Made by a program: the position numbers and the translations under genes. From contig NZ_JAAUVN010000005.1 of assembly GCF_012030425.1 (NCBI RefSeq), forward strand, positions 310,001 through 374,000: a DNA stretch of 64,000 nt, read 5' to 3'. The notes below the pieces were generated by a model that made no database searches, was not told the DNA's origin, and saw nothing but the letters and a program-made list of their open reading frames with translations. Of this stretch, positions 28,100 through 36,991 are shown piece after piece. The first letter of the stretch is position 1; every line of letters starts with the position of its first letter. The stretch comes from Sphingobacterium sp. B16(2022) (GTDB lineage: Bacteria > Bacteroidota > Bacteroidia > Sphingobacteriales > Sphingobacteriaceae).

Positions 28100-28470
28100 C
28101 GCCAAGAATTTTAAATTAACATTTATTTGTGCCTAAGTGATATTTCTCCATGAGGAGCATCTTTATCGCTGTTTTTGAACATTGCAAAGGTGCTTAGGTT
28201 GTAGGAGTATAGCAGTTAGAAGACGAATAGAAAATTATTAGAAAATTATTAGAATGATTTACGAGATGCTCAGCTTAGCAGAGCAGATTTTGATCAATTT
28301 GTTTTAATATTTGAGTTTGATGGTGCTCAAGATAGGGTTAAGCTGATTGAAGTGTTGTATGGCTATAATTTATAGAGAAATTAAAGCATAGCATTTTTTG
28401 GATTACGACTGGGCTGTAATAATTTGTTTGGCAGTTAGGTCTGTTTAAGTGGTCGAACTGCGTTAAATCA
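28100..28470. promoter_or_regulatory. Efflux operon control region with tandem 11-bp repeats
   Basis: This 371-bp gap lies between the adaptor gene and the kinase gene. Two exact copies of TAGAAAATTAT (28228-28238 and 28239-28249) and a partial third (28250-28254) stand head to tail. Downstream on the minus strand is CACCTTTG (28185-28192), one mismatch from the -7 consensus, about 85 nt before the adaptor ATG. OmpR-type regulators bind direct repeats one helical turn apart just upstream of -35, so this is a good candidate site for the response regulator at 29835. The rest of the gap shows no gene. Confidence 0.45.
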
Positions 28471-29838
28471 TTAGCAATGTGGTAAGGTTAAGATGAAAGT
28501 TGTTCCTTCATTCTCTTTTGAAATGACCGAGATGTTGCCATTATGCAGTGCAATAATTTTTTGTGTCAATGCAAGTCCAATGCCGTGTCCATAAGTATAG
28601 TCTTTGTTTTTACCACGATAAAATGGACTAAAAATCTGTGGTAGATCTTCTGTTGCAATTCCAATTCCTAAATCAACAAATTTTAGCACTATATTTTGGC
28701 TGTCAAATAGAACAGAAACAGTACAACGAGGTGGGATAGAGAATTTACAACCATTTTCGAAAAGATTGCTACAGGCCACTTTTAACAAGTATTCATTACC
28801 ATTTATGGAGATTTGATTGTCGTTTTCAAAATCGTCATCAAAGTGTATGTCAATTTTATATTCGGGATTGGTTTTTTTAACCTGTTGTCTGGCATCTAAC
28901 AAAAGCTCGTCCACTCGTATGGGTTTAAATGCAATTTCGGCAGGATCGTAACTAGCTTTTGCTAGATCAAGGAGGCTATTGCACAAACGGGCCAATTTGT
29001 TTGAGTCATTTAATGCATGATTAATTGCGTTCTTATAATCGTCTATCCCTCGATCCTTACTCATTGATAATTCCAGTTCAGTAATAATAGCCGCAAGTGG
29101 TGTGCGTAATTCATGAGAGATGTTCGATACAAAATGTTTCTGTGCGTCAAATGAGTTTTCTAAGCGATCCAACATATCGTTGAAGGTATCGGCAAGCTCA
29201 GATAGTTCATCTTTATTGTCATTATTTGATAAACGTAGATCAAGATTGGTAGCAGAAATATTTCGTGCTTTTTCACTCATGGCACGAACAGGTTCAAATG
29301 CTTTCTTAGAGAAAAAAATACCTGCTACGAGAATAAACAAAATTGAAATAATAAAAACAATAATGCTATTATTTAATAAATTATGGAGTTTACTATAACC
29401 ATATTGGTCATAAGCGGCCGCAGTAACAATATATCTTTTACCTTGATAAACATACTGAAGACCTATAACTTGCCAGTCCTGCTGATAAAATTTGATTTCA
29501 CCTTTTTGGTAAATTTCATCAAACATAGGTTTTGTTTCTTTGACAAAATCGATATCCACAGCGTCATGATAGATTAAATCAAATTTGGTATCATAAATAG
29601 CAACCTCAACCTCATTCAATATTTTTCTATTATTATGGTAGATATCTTGCAAAATCTTTTTGTCTACATGAGCATTTAGAAAAAGATTGGCTTTGGTGAT
29701 CGCTTCTTTTTGGAGTAGATTGTAAAATTCTATCTGTCTGTTTTCCTTTGCAGATAGATAGATTACAGTAGCAAACAAACTAAGAATAATTGCTGTAATG
29801 AGGGTAAATAGAAAAACTAGACGTGTTCTTATTTTCAT
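28471..29838 (-). CDS. Sensor histidine kinase (CusS/OmpR-partner type)
   Basis: A 455-residue membrane kinase. Helix 1 spans about 7-29, a periplasmic sensor domain about 30-155, helix 2 about 157-177, HAMP about 178-230, HisKA with FVSNISHELRTPLAA (phospho-acceptor His242), and HATPase_c about 340-455 with NLFENGCKF (N box), DLGIGI (G1) and GHGIGLALTQ (G2). It overlaps the response regulator by 4 nt (ATGA), so they are translationally coupled. Position next to the metal RND operon and architecture suggest it senses a periplasmic metal; no metal-binding motif can be singled out. Confidence 0.93.
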   Translation of the reverse strand: MKIRTRLVFLFTLITAIILSLFATVIYLSAKENRQIEFYNLLQKEAITKANLFLNAHVDKKILQDIYHNNRKILNEVEVAIYDTKFDLIYHDAVDIDFVKETKPMFDEIYQKGEIKFYQQDWQVIGLQYVYQGKRYIVTAAAYDQYGYSKLHNLLNNSIIVFIISILFILVAGIFFSKKAFEPVRAMSEKARNISATNLDLRLSNNDNKDELSELADTFNDMLDRLENSFDAQKHFVSNISHELRTPLAAIITELELSMSKDRGIDDYKNAINHALNDSNKLARLCNSLLDLAKASYDPAEIAFKPIRVDELLLDARQQVKKTNPEYKIDIHFDDDFENDNQISINGNEYLLKVACSNLFENGCKFSIPPRCTVSVLFDSQNIVLKFVDLGIGIATEDLPQIFSPFYRGKNKDYTYGHGIGLALTQKIIALHNGNISVISKENEGTTFILTLPHC

Positions 29839-30518
29839 AGTTCTTTTTTCAAAATGAAACCCATTCCGGATTTTGTATGGATGAGTTTCTTGTCAAAATT
29901 ACGGTCTATTTTTTTTCTGAGGTAGTTGATGTATACATCGATGAAGTTCGTGCCGGTATCAAAATGGGTTTCCCACACTTTATCTGCAATTTCGACCCGA
30001 GACAATACTCTGTTGGGATTTTGCATCAGGTATTCCAGCAGTTTAAACTCTTTAGGTGTTAAATTAATCTCTTGCTGACTACGTTTTACAATTTTGGTAT
30101 GTAGATTCATTTCGAGATCTTCAAAGTGTAAAACAAAATTGAGATTACCAGTTGTTTTTTGACGACGCTTTAATAATGCTCTAATACGGACTAAAAGTTC
30201 GCGCATTTCAAATGGCTTTACTAAATAATCGTCAGCTCCGGCATCGAACCCTTCTATTTTATCATCTGTAGTTCCTAGTGCTGTCAGCATAATGATTGGA
30301 AGATCTGGATTTATTTGTCTGATTTGCTTACAAAGGTCTAAACCATCCAGCTTGGGTAAGATGATATCCGTAATGATTAAGTCAAAATGATCTTGGGAAA
30401 AAAGCTTTTTACCTGATAATCCATCATAAGCTAATACGGTTTCAAAATCCTGTTCATCCAGTCCTCTCTTTATGAGTTCTGCTACGCGCTGATCATCTTC
30501 TATAATTAATATTTTCAT
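29835..30518 (-). CDS. OmpR/PhoB-family response regulator (CusR-like)
   Basis: A 227-residue regulator. The receiver domain (1-118) has the acidic pocket IIEDD, phospho-acceptor Asp51 in IITDIILPKLDG and Lys in LVKPFEMREL. A winged-helix Trans_reg_C domain (about 128-225) carries LTPKEFKLLEYLMQNPNRVLSR-type helices and the wing THFDTGTNFIDVYINYLRKKID split over the recognition region. It is encoded directly ahead of its kinase with a 4-nt overlap. Probable target: the efflux operon downstream, through the 11-bp repeats at 28228-28254. Confidence 0.94.
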   Translation of the reverse strand: MKILIIEDDQRVAELIKRGLDEQDFETVLAYDGLSGKKLFSQDHFDLIITDIILPKLDGLDLCKQIRQINPDLPIIMLTALGTTDDKIEGFDAGADDYLVKPFEMRELLVRIRALLKRRQKTTGNLNFVLHFEDLEMNLHTKIVKRSQQEINLTPKEFKLLEYLMQNPNRVLSRVEIADKVWETHFDTGTNFIDVYINYLRKKIDRNFDKKLIHTKSGMGFILKKEL

Positions 30519-31191
30519 GGAGTATACGTTATTTATCAGTTGAAACCATCATCGATATTTAATTCATAAACTGTTTTTTACTATGGCGCGCTAAACACAT
30601 GATGGTTTAATAAATACAAACTTACCATTTAAGATGTTATTATCGTAAAATACCATAAGCAGGTAACCTTGGTCTCTTATCTATATGGAGATTATAATAG
30701 TTCATGTATATTCTAAATCCGTGTTGAATTGAAAAGTTGTTTTGGACTAGATTTTAATAAAATTATTATTCAGAAGAAAGTGTTATGTAACACATAGTTA
30801 TCTTAAATTAACTTTTAAGGTGTTTTTGATGATCTATATGGAAATTTCATATATGATTTCAGTAACTTTGATTTGTTGCAACAAAGTAATTTCAAAATGT
30901 CGAATGAATAAAATTATGACTTCGAAACTCCTTTATCGCAAAATGCATTATTGATATAATCTAATGAAATTTGAATTTGAAAAAGATACAAAAAAACAAT
31001 TAAATTGAGTTTATTTCAAAAAATAATATTTAAGGGCCTACCAAATTTATATTCTAATTACGCTATACAATTTTAGGTTTTTAATGATTTAGAATTCAAT
31101 AAAATAGTTCATTTTTAATATTTTTATATATAGTGAACAGCTTTTGATTATATTGATTATTTTTGAATCTTAATCGAATAATTAACTGTCC
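30519..31191. other. Long divergent intergenic region (673 bp)
   Basis: Strongly AT-rich DNA between the minus-strand response regulator and the plus-strand GNAT-like gene. I find no credible reading frame, tRNA or strong hairpin. A -7 element TATTTTTG at 31158-31165 precedes the GNAT-like gene by 26 nt, without a good -33 match. The length is exceptional for this compact window, so an unrecognised small RNA or regulatory region is possible. Confidence 0.4.
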
Positions 31192-32004
31192 ATGGCACTA
31201 ATATTTAAAGAGGGACGTCCTGTGGTCAGGTTAAGAGCGTTTCGTGCAATCGATGATCCTAAAACTTGCGAACGTTTTATAGAGGGACATGCACATGTTT
31301 TAACGGCCATAGGTGTGAAAAAAGTTACATCATCCAAAAATGATTGGATGTATAACCCTGCTGCTTTCGTTTTGATTGTAGAATCTCTGGATGGAGAAAA
31401 TGTATACGGAGGTGCAAGGATACATGTTTCAGGAGGATCCCAACCTCTTCCTATCGAGGAGGCGACAGGAAACATGGACGCTAAAATCTTTGATTTGGTA
31501 TGGGACTATGCACAAGAAGGTACAGGCGAGGGCTGTGGGCTATGGAATTCAAGGGAAATTGCGGGCTATGGTATTGGAAGTATTTTTTTAACTAGAGCTG
31601 CAATTGCAATTGCACCACAAATAGGTATAAAATCATTATTTGCTTTATGTGCTCCATACACGATTAATTTAACAAAATGTGTGGGCTATCGTTTGGAAAG
31701 TGGGGTTGGAAATAACGGCACATTTTATTATCCTAAGCTGGATCTTCTTGCAACAACGATGATTCTAGATGACGTTAATAATCTTGAATTAGCTTCTGAA
31801 GAAGATAGAAAGGCTATTTTAGAATTACGTAATCGTGGAAATGTTGTTAGAATTGAGGAATTGCGCTCCAAGGAGATTGAGATACATTATATGTTGCAAC
31901 TGGATAACATGGACCGATGGAACTTGAGTGAAGTCATCAAGCAGATGAGCAAACAGAAAACTAACAATGATTTTTTTGATGAGAATAATCTCAATATACT
32001 TTGA
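31192..32004 (+). CDS. GNAT-superfamily-like acyltransferase of unknown function
   Basis: A 270-residue soluble protein. Residues about 60-80 (VLIVESLDGENVYGGARIHVS) match the central strand pair of GNAT or autoinducer-synthase folds, and REIAGYGIGSIFLTRAAIAI (121-140) looks like the acyl-CoA pyrophosphate loop (motif A) with the following helix. IGIKSLFALCAPYTINLTKCVGYRLE (about 145-170) fits the next strand and helix. No closer family can be named. It heads an apparent operon: the methyltransferase starts 9 bp later, a 7TMR-DISM kinase 1 bp after that. The context suggests production of an acylated or modified small molecule linked to signalling (inference). Alternative: a protein N-acetyltransferase. 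Confidence 0.6.
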   Translation: MALIFKEGRPVVRLRAFRAIDDPKTCERFIEGHAHVLTAIGVKKVTSSKNDWMYNPAAFVLIVESLDGENVYGGARIHVSGGSQPLPIEEATGNMDAKIFDLVWDYAQEGTGEGCGLWNSREIAGYGIGSIFLTRAAIAIAPQIGIKSLFALCAPYTINLTKCVGYRLESGVGNNGTFYYPKLDLLATTMILDDVNNLELASEEDRKAILELRNRGNVVRIEELRSKEIEIHYMLQLDNMDRWNLSEVIKQMSKQKTNNDFFDENNLNIL

Positions 32005-32013
32005 TAATATAAA

Positions 32014-32784
32014 ATGTACGAAAAACATTATAATCTAGACTATTTAACTGAGACACTGAAAATATTGAGTGGAGTTAAACAAAAATCTTATACCTATTTT
32101 AATGATATCCCTGAGGGAGGAACGATTGTTGATTTAGGCTGCGGTTCTGGACAGGATGTCCTTAATATGAGCCGTATGTTTAATACTAATAAATTTGAAT
32201 TTATTGGTATAGATCACGATCCGGAAATGATCACTGCGGGCCAAGCTGCTATACAAGATGAATCAAATGTTAAATTTTTAGTATCAAATGTACTTGAAGT
32301 ACCTTTAGCGGAAACGTCTGTTCATGGTGTTCGGATGGAACGTTTAGTCCAACATATTGGAGAACCATTAAATCTTTTCAAAGAAACACACCGTATATTA
32401 AAGGATAAAGGTATTGTTGTTGTGGTGGAATCTGATTGGAATAGTCTATCATTTTATAATGGCGATAGTGCGATTGCTGATAAATTAAACGGTTATTTAA
32501 CCCAACAAAAAGTAAATAACGGTAGAGCTGCACAATCCTTGACCACTTATCTAAATAAAATGGGCTTTTCGCAGATAACAATTGAAGTTTTTCCCTTTGT
32601 ACTAAGAAATTATGATGATGCATGTAAATATCTATGGATTGATAAAATGATTGATGAAATGTTTTCATTAAATATTATTGAAGCAACTGAAAGAGATCGT
32701 TTTATTGAATCTCAAAAACATGCTGATCAAAAAGGTTATTTTTCTTGTTCCATGAATATTGTAATTGCTTCGGCTGTAAAATAG
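32014..32784 (+). CDS. Class I SAM-dependent methyltransferase
   Basis: A 256-residue soluble enzyme with a Rossmann-type methyltransferase core (about 30-150). Motif I is IVDLGCGSGQDVLNM (about 38-52), the acidic end of strand 2 is IGIDHDPEMI, and strand 4 is VHGVRMERLVQHIGEP, of the Methyltransf_11/25 type. The C-terminal part (about 160-256) would form the substrate lid. Family members methylate small molecules, including quinones and polyketides; the target is not readable. It is tightly packed between the GNAT-like gene (9 bp) and the kinase gene (1 bp), so it almost certainly works in the same process. Confidence 0.88.
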   Translation: MYEKHYNLDYLTETLKILSGVKQKSYTYFNDIPEGGTIVDLGCGSGQDVLNMSRMFNTNKFEFIGIDHDPEMITAGQAAIQDESNVKFLVSNVLEVPLAETSVHGVRMERLVQHIGEPLNLFKETHRILKDKGIVVVVESDWNSLSFYNGDSAIADKLNGYLTQQKVNNGRAAQSLTTYLNKMGFSQITIEVFPFVLRNYDDACKYLWIDKMIDEMFSLNIIEATERDRFIESQKHADQKGYFSCSMNIVIASAVK

Positions 32785-32785
32785 T

Positions 32786-34936
32786 ATGAATTTATTTCGA
32801 CTGATATTATTTTTTATAGTAATACCTATCCCTTTATTTAGTCAAATTCAATTAACTGATAATTTTGAATTTTTTGAGCCTGGTTCTGATTTACACATTT
32901 TAAAATTAGATAGAGAGGTGACTCCGCAGGAGGTCCCTACATTATTAAAGAAATTTAAACCAGGTGAAAGCCCTAACCCTAATCTAGGGCTTAGTAAATT
33001 CAGTGTGTGGGTTGCATTTAAAATTGAAAATCTCAGTCAACGTACACATTACCTTTTGGATATTGCATATCCACTTTTAGATGAAGTGGAACTGTATGAT
33101 TTGGATAAGGAAGGGAATTTTAGATCATTGGCACATTTTGGGAGTTTTAAAAATTTTAAAGAAAGAACTTATCAAAGCCCAAACTATATTTTTGATCTCA
33201 ATTTAAAACCAACAGAAAGCAAACAGTATTTTTTAAGAGTGAAAAGCTCCGAACAAATTATACTCCCGATAGCTGTGGGGAAGCCTGATGTAGTTTGGGA
33301 AAATTTATGGAAAGAAAATATTTTATTAGGACTGTTTTTAGGAGTGGTGTTGATAATGGCAATTTACAATTTTTTCCTATTTCTTTCTGTAAGAGATTTG
33401 GCATATTTGTATTATGTGCTTTATATCTCATTTTTAGGGCTTACACAGCTAGGAATAGTCGGATTTAATTTTCAATTTTTATGGCCAACTATGCCTGGAT
33501 GGGAATCTGTCAGCATCGTTATTTTTGCATGCTCTAGTAGTATAGCCGTTTTATTCTTTTCGAATCAATTTCTAAATCTTAAGAAAAATGCGCCGACTAT
33601 CCGCAAGATGCTCTTGGCACTTCTTGTTTTATTTTTAGCAAGCTTTCTTTTATTAATTTTTGGCTATCACCAGTTCGCATTTGAATTAATGCAGACTGCA
33701 ACATCATTAGAAACAATAATCTTATTTATAGCTTCTTTATATGTACTGAAAAAGCAGTATCAACCGGCTAGATATTTCTTTATAGCATGGTTTATATTGC
33801 TAACAGGAGCTTTGATATTTCTTTTAAAAGACTATGGAATATTACCCTATAATCTATTTACAAGTAATTCCTTTAGATTAGCATCAATTGTTGAAATGGC
33901 ATTACTTTCTTTTGCACTAGCTTCAAGAATTAATATCTTGAAAAGGGAGAAGGAAATATCCCAAGCTAATGAGTTAGCCACTTCACTTGAAAATGAACGT
34001 CTTATTCGTGAACAGAATGTAGTTTTAGAACAAAAAGTTGTAGAGCGAACGAGCGAATTGACAGAGTCGAATGAGTCGCTGCAAGCGACTTTGAAACATT
34101 TAAAAGAAGCGCAATCACAACTGGTAGAGGCCGAGAAAATGGCTTCTTTAGGGCAATTGACTGCTGGTGTAGCACATGAAATTAATAATCCGATTAATTT
34201 CGTCACCTCAAGTGTTGCGCCTTTGAAGCGAGATATTAATATGATTTGGGAAACTTTAGATGAAGTGGAAAGTGTTGCACTTGATGATGAACTGACCTTA
34301 AGTGAAAAACAATCTCGTATTATAGCATATAAAGAAGAAATTGATCTGGAATACCTCAGAACTGAAGTGGATTTCTTATTGAAAGGGATGAGTGAGGGAG
34401 CCAATCGAACCGCTGAGATCGTTAAAAGTCTTCGAATCTTTTCACGTGTCGATGAGGACACACTTAAATTTGCTGATATTAATGAGGGTTTGGAATCTAC
34501 GATGGTTATTCTAAACAGTTTAATACAACAGGGGATTGAAGTTGATAAAAATTACGGTGAATTACCAGCGATAGAATGTTATGCAGGAAAACTTAATCAA
34601 GTTTTTTTAAATATATTGACTAATGCGATTTATGCGATCAATAAGAAATTTCAAAATAATCCGGGTGGAATTTTAAAGTTAGAAACAGGATTAACTGAAG
34701 ATGAGTCACTTATGTATATTAGTATTGCTGATAATGGTATTGGGATTCCTTCAGAAATTAGAGAGAAAATTTTTGAACCATTCTTTACCACTAAAGATGT
34801 TGGTGAGGGCACAGGTTTAGGTATGTCAATTGCTTATAATACTATAGCCAAGCATAATGGAAAGATTGTGGTTGATTCTATAGTCGGAGAGGGGACCGTT
34901 TTTAAATTAATTATTCCGATTCGACAAATTATTTAA
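32786..34936 (+). CDS. 7TMR-DISM sensor histidine kinase
   Basis: A 716-residue receptor kinase. A signal peptide ends at PLFSQ (residue 20); a 7TMR-DISMED2 periplasmic jelly-roll covers about 22-165; seven transmembrane helices span about 178-385 (beginning ILLGLFLGVVLIMAIYNFFL); a coiled coil about 395-455 leads to HisKA with GVAHEINNPINF (His464). HATPase_c lies at about 575-714, with NAIYAINKKF, DNGIGIP and GTGLGMSIAYN. DISMED2 domains are predicted small-molecule or carbohydrate sensors. It starts 1 bp after the methyltransferase stop, making it the best candidate receptor for whatever the two upstream enzymes make. Confidence 0.9.
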   Translation: MNLFRLILFFIVIPIPLFSQIQLTDNFEFFEPGSDLHILKLDREVTPQEVPTLLKKFKPGESPNPNLGLSKFSVWVAFKIENLSQRTHYLLDIAYPLLDEVELYDLDKEGNFRSLAHFGSFKNFKERTYQSPNYIFDLNLKPTESKQYFLRVKSSEQIILPIAVGKPDVVWENLWKENILLGLFLGVVLIMAIYNFFLFLSVRDLAYLYYVLYISFLGLTQLGIVGFNFQFLWPTMPGWESVSIVIFACSSSIAVLFFSNQFLNLKKNAPTIRKMLLALLVLFLASFLLLIFGYHQFAFELMQTATSLETIILFIASLYVLKKQYQPARYFFIAWFILLTGALIFLLKDYGILPYNLFTSNSFRLASIVEMALLSFALASRINILKREKEISQANELATSLENERLIREQNVVLEQKVVERTSELTESNESLQATLKHLKEAQSQLVEAEKMASLGQLTAGVAHEINNPINFVTSSVAPLKRDINMIWETLDEVESVALDDELTLSEKQSRIIAYKEEIDLEYLRTEVDFLLKGMSEGANRTAEIVKSLRIFSRVDEDTLKFADINEGLESTMVILNSLIQQGIEVDKNYGELPAIECYAGKLNQVFLNILTNAIYAINKKFQNNPGGILKLETGLTEDESLMYISIADNGIGIPSEIREKIFEPFFTTKDVGEGTGLGMSIAYNTIAKHNGKIVVDSIVGEGTVFKLIIPIRQII

Positions 34937-35010
34937 ATGGAACCTTATCTTTAAAGTAAGGGATATTCTTATTTTTGTAGGCGTGGCATTTACTGCTATA
35001 TGATTAGATT

Positions 35011-36105
35011 ATGATAAAAGATATAGAAATACTATATATTGATGATGAATTAAATAACTTATTTGGTTTTAAAGCCAATTTTAGATATAGCTATGTTATA
35101 CATACCGCTTCTTCAACAGTTGAAGCTCAAGAAATATTGATTAAAAATCCTAAAATTAGAATCATATTCTGTGATCAGCGCATGCCAAATGAGTTAGGAA
35201 TTGATTTCTTTGATCGTATAAAGAGGGATTTTCCAAGACCTATCCGTATCTTATTAACTGCTTATGCAGATATGGAGACTGTAATTGATGCTGTTAATAA
35301 AGGAAATATATTCCGTTTTGTCCGTAAACCATGGATAGAGGAGGAAATGATTTCCTGTATCGAAGAGGCTGATAAATTTTATACAGCCAATTCTATGCTC
35401 GATATAAAAAATGAGGAACTAGAAAAAGCTTATCATGAGCTGGATAAATTTGCTTACAGTGTAAGTCATGATCTTCGCGATCCACTTACTGGAGTTCTAT
35501 CAGCTGTTAAACTTGGGTTAAAATTTGATCAGGTCGATCAAATTCATGAGTTATTGGGATTAATGGATGGTTCGTTGACAAGACTGGATTTATATATCGA
35601 TAGCTTACGTGATTATTATTTATTGAGGCGTGGCGAATTAATGCTATCTACAATTAATTTCAGAGAACTTTTTAATGATATTCAAGCATTCTATAATATG
35701 TCTGTTCGGAATAATGATGTAGAATTTATAATCAGTGTTGATCAAAAAGAAGAATTTATTTGCGATAAGACTGTCTTGGAATTAATCTTACATAATCTGC
35801 TTTCTAATTCTTTTAAATATCAAAGAAAGGATTGTGAAAATAAATTTGTTAAATTATCTGTCGAAGTTTCTGATGGAAATGCAACGCTGAAAGTAAGTGA
35901 TTGCGGGATAGGAATCTCTTCAGACTATATCAATGATATTTTCAAATTGTTTTTTAGAGCAAGTGACCAAGCTGAGGGTATGGGATTTGGTCTTTATAAC
36001 GTGAAAAGTGCGCTACTTAAATTACAGGGTACAGTTGATGTTGAATCTGAAGTTGGAGTTGGAACAACTTTTAAAATTGTTGTTCCAAGCAAAAAAACTT
36101 ATTGA
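35011..36105 (+). CDS. Receiver-histidine kinase hybrid (REC-HisKA-HATPase)
   Basis: A 364-residue soluble protein with no membrane segment. An N-terminal receiver (about 4-122) shows YIDDE, phospho-acceptor Asp in IIFCDQRMPNELG (about residue 54) and the Lys of VRKPW (about 110), typical of the RpfG-type receiver subgroup. A short coiled coil leads to HisKA with AYSVSHDLRDPL and to HATPase_c (about 250-362) with NLLSNSFKY, DCGIGIS and GFGLYNVKS. It should receive phosphate from the 7TMR-DISM kinase 74 bp upstream and relay it onward. No DNA-binding output is present, so the final effector is missing from the operon. Confidence 0.9.
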   Translation: MIKDIEILYIDDELNNLFGFKANFRYSYVIHTASSTVEAQEILIKNPKIRIIFCDQRMPNELGIDFFDRIKRDFPRPIRILLTAYADMETVIDAVNKGNIFRFVRKPWIEEEMISCIEEADKFYTANSMLDIKNEELEKAYHELDKFAYSVSHDLRDPLTGVLSAVKLGLKFDQVDQIHELLGLMDGSLTRLDLYIDSLRDYYLLRRGELMLSTINFRELFNDIQAFYNMSVRNNDVEFIISVDQKEEFICDKTVLELILHNLLSNSFKYQRKDCENKFVKLSVEVSDGNATLKVSDCGIGISSDYINDIFKLFFRASDQAEGMGFGLYNVKSALLKLQGTVDVESEVGVGTTFKIVVPSKKTY

Positions 36106-36124
36106 ATTTAGGTTTTTGTATAAC

Positions 36125-36595
36125 CTATGAAAGCAATTTTTGACGAAGTAAAAATTCTAATTGTTCATTTGATACTTCCAATTTCGAATATGTTTCTAAT
36201 AGATTTTTTCGTTCAGAATAGATATCATAGGCCCGATTTATTGTTTCGTCTAATTCTTCCTCACTCCAAGGTTTATTTAGATAATGGAAAATTTTCCCTT
36301 TGTTTACAGCATCTATAACTGCGGCCATATCGGTATAACCGGTCAGTAAAATGCGCATAGGTTCTGGATTAATCTTGATGATTTCTTCTAAAAATTGTAC
36401 ACCCGTCATGCCTGGCATCCGTTGATCTGTAACTATAATGTCGACGTGATTCTTTTTTACAATTTCGATAGCTTCAGAACCACTAATGGCAGTAAGTACT
36501 TTATACTTGAAACGGAAAGTTGCTTTGAAAGAAACGAGATTGTTTTCCTCGTCGTCAACATATAATACAGTAATTTTGTTTTTTTTATTTTCCAT
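36125..36595 (-). CDS. Stand-alone receiver protein (RpfG-type REC)
   Basis: A 156-residue protein: a receiver domain (about 7-122) with YVDDE, Asp in IIVTDQRMPGMTG (about residue 57) and Lys in LNKPW, then a C-terminal helical/coiled-coil tail (about 125-156) with no output domain. The receiver closely resembles that of the convergent hybrid kinase only 20 bp away: both share the DQRMP, IDAVNKG and KPW stretches, indicating duplication. It could act as phosphate sink, shuttle or binding adaptor in the same relay. A longer product is excluded by the stop codon. Confidence 0.88.
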   Translation of the reverse strand: MENKKNKITVLYVDDEENNLVSFKATFRFKYKVLTAISGSEAIEIVKKNHVDIIVTDQRMPGMTGVQFLEEIIKINPEPMRILLTGYTDMAAVIDAVNKGKIFHYLNKPWSEEELDETINRAYDIYSERKNLLETYSKLEVSNEQLEFLLRQKLLS

Positions 36596-36991
36596 GTTAT
36601 TTGTTGTAAAAAGTTAGAAAACCTAGTAAAAGTGTCGCGCAACGAATGGATGTTGTTTTTCTTAGTAACAACATTTGCATCAATTGGTTTGTGTTCAAAT
36701 GTTTTAATATATAAATTAACAACTTATACATTAAAAAGGTAGATTTTCTATCGAAACAAACATGACTTACCCTAGAATTCAAATAGGGGGTTTTCATTAC
36801 GTACAAAGTTAAGAATTATTTGAATCTAATTTCAATACAAAGAAGAATCATATAGAACATACAATTACAAATAGATAGCAATTAAATGAAGACGTATCTT
36901 TTGAAAAAAATAAATGATAAAAGGTCGCAAAATCACTTTCGGAGTAATGTACCTTTGCAATAAATTAAATGCTTATCTGCAAATCTTTTAA
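36596..36991. other. Intergenic region between divergent regulators
   Basis: A 396-bp gap. The right end holds TACCTTTG (36950-36957), a perfect -7 element 35 nt before the LytS-like ATG, without a clear TTG at -33. The left part must carry the promoter of the receiver gene but shows no consensus element. No reading frame of interest is seen. Confidence 0.4.
36950..36957 (+). promoter_or_regulatory. -7 element of the LytS/LytTR operon
   Basis: TACCTTTG, exact consensus, placing the transcript start near 36962 and a leader of about 30 nt. Confidence 0.5.

Noticed and set aside
33847..34461. 204-codon open frame on the minus strand, rich in Ser
   Set aside because: Entirely antisense to the 7TMR-DISM kinase; the Ser/Thr-rich composition is what the complement of its Glu/Lys/Leu codons gives, and there is no domain or promoter.
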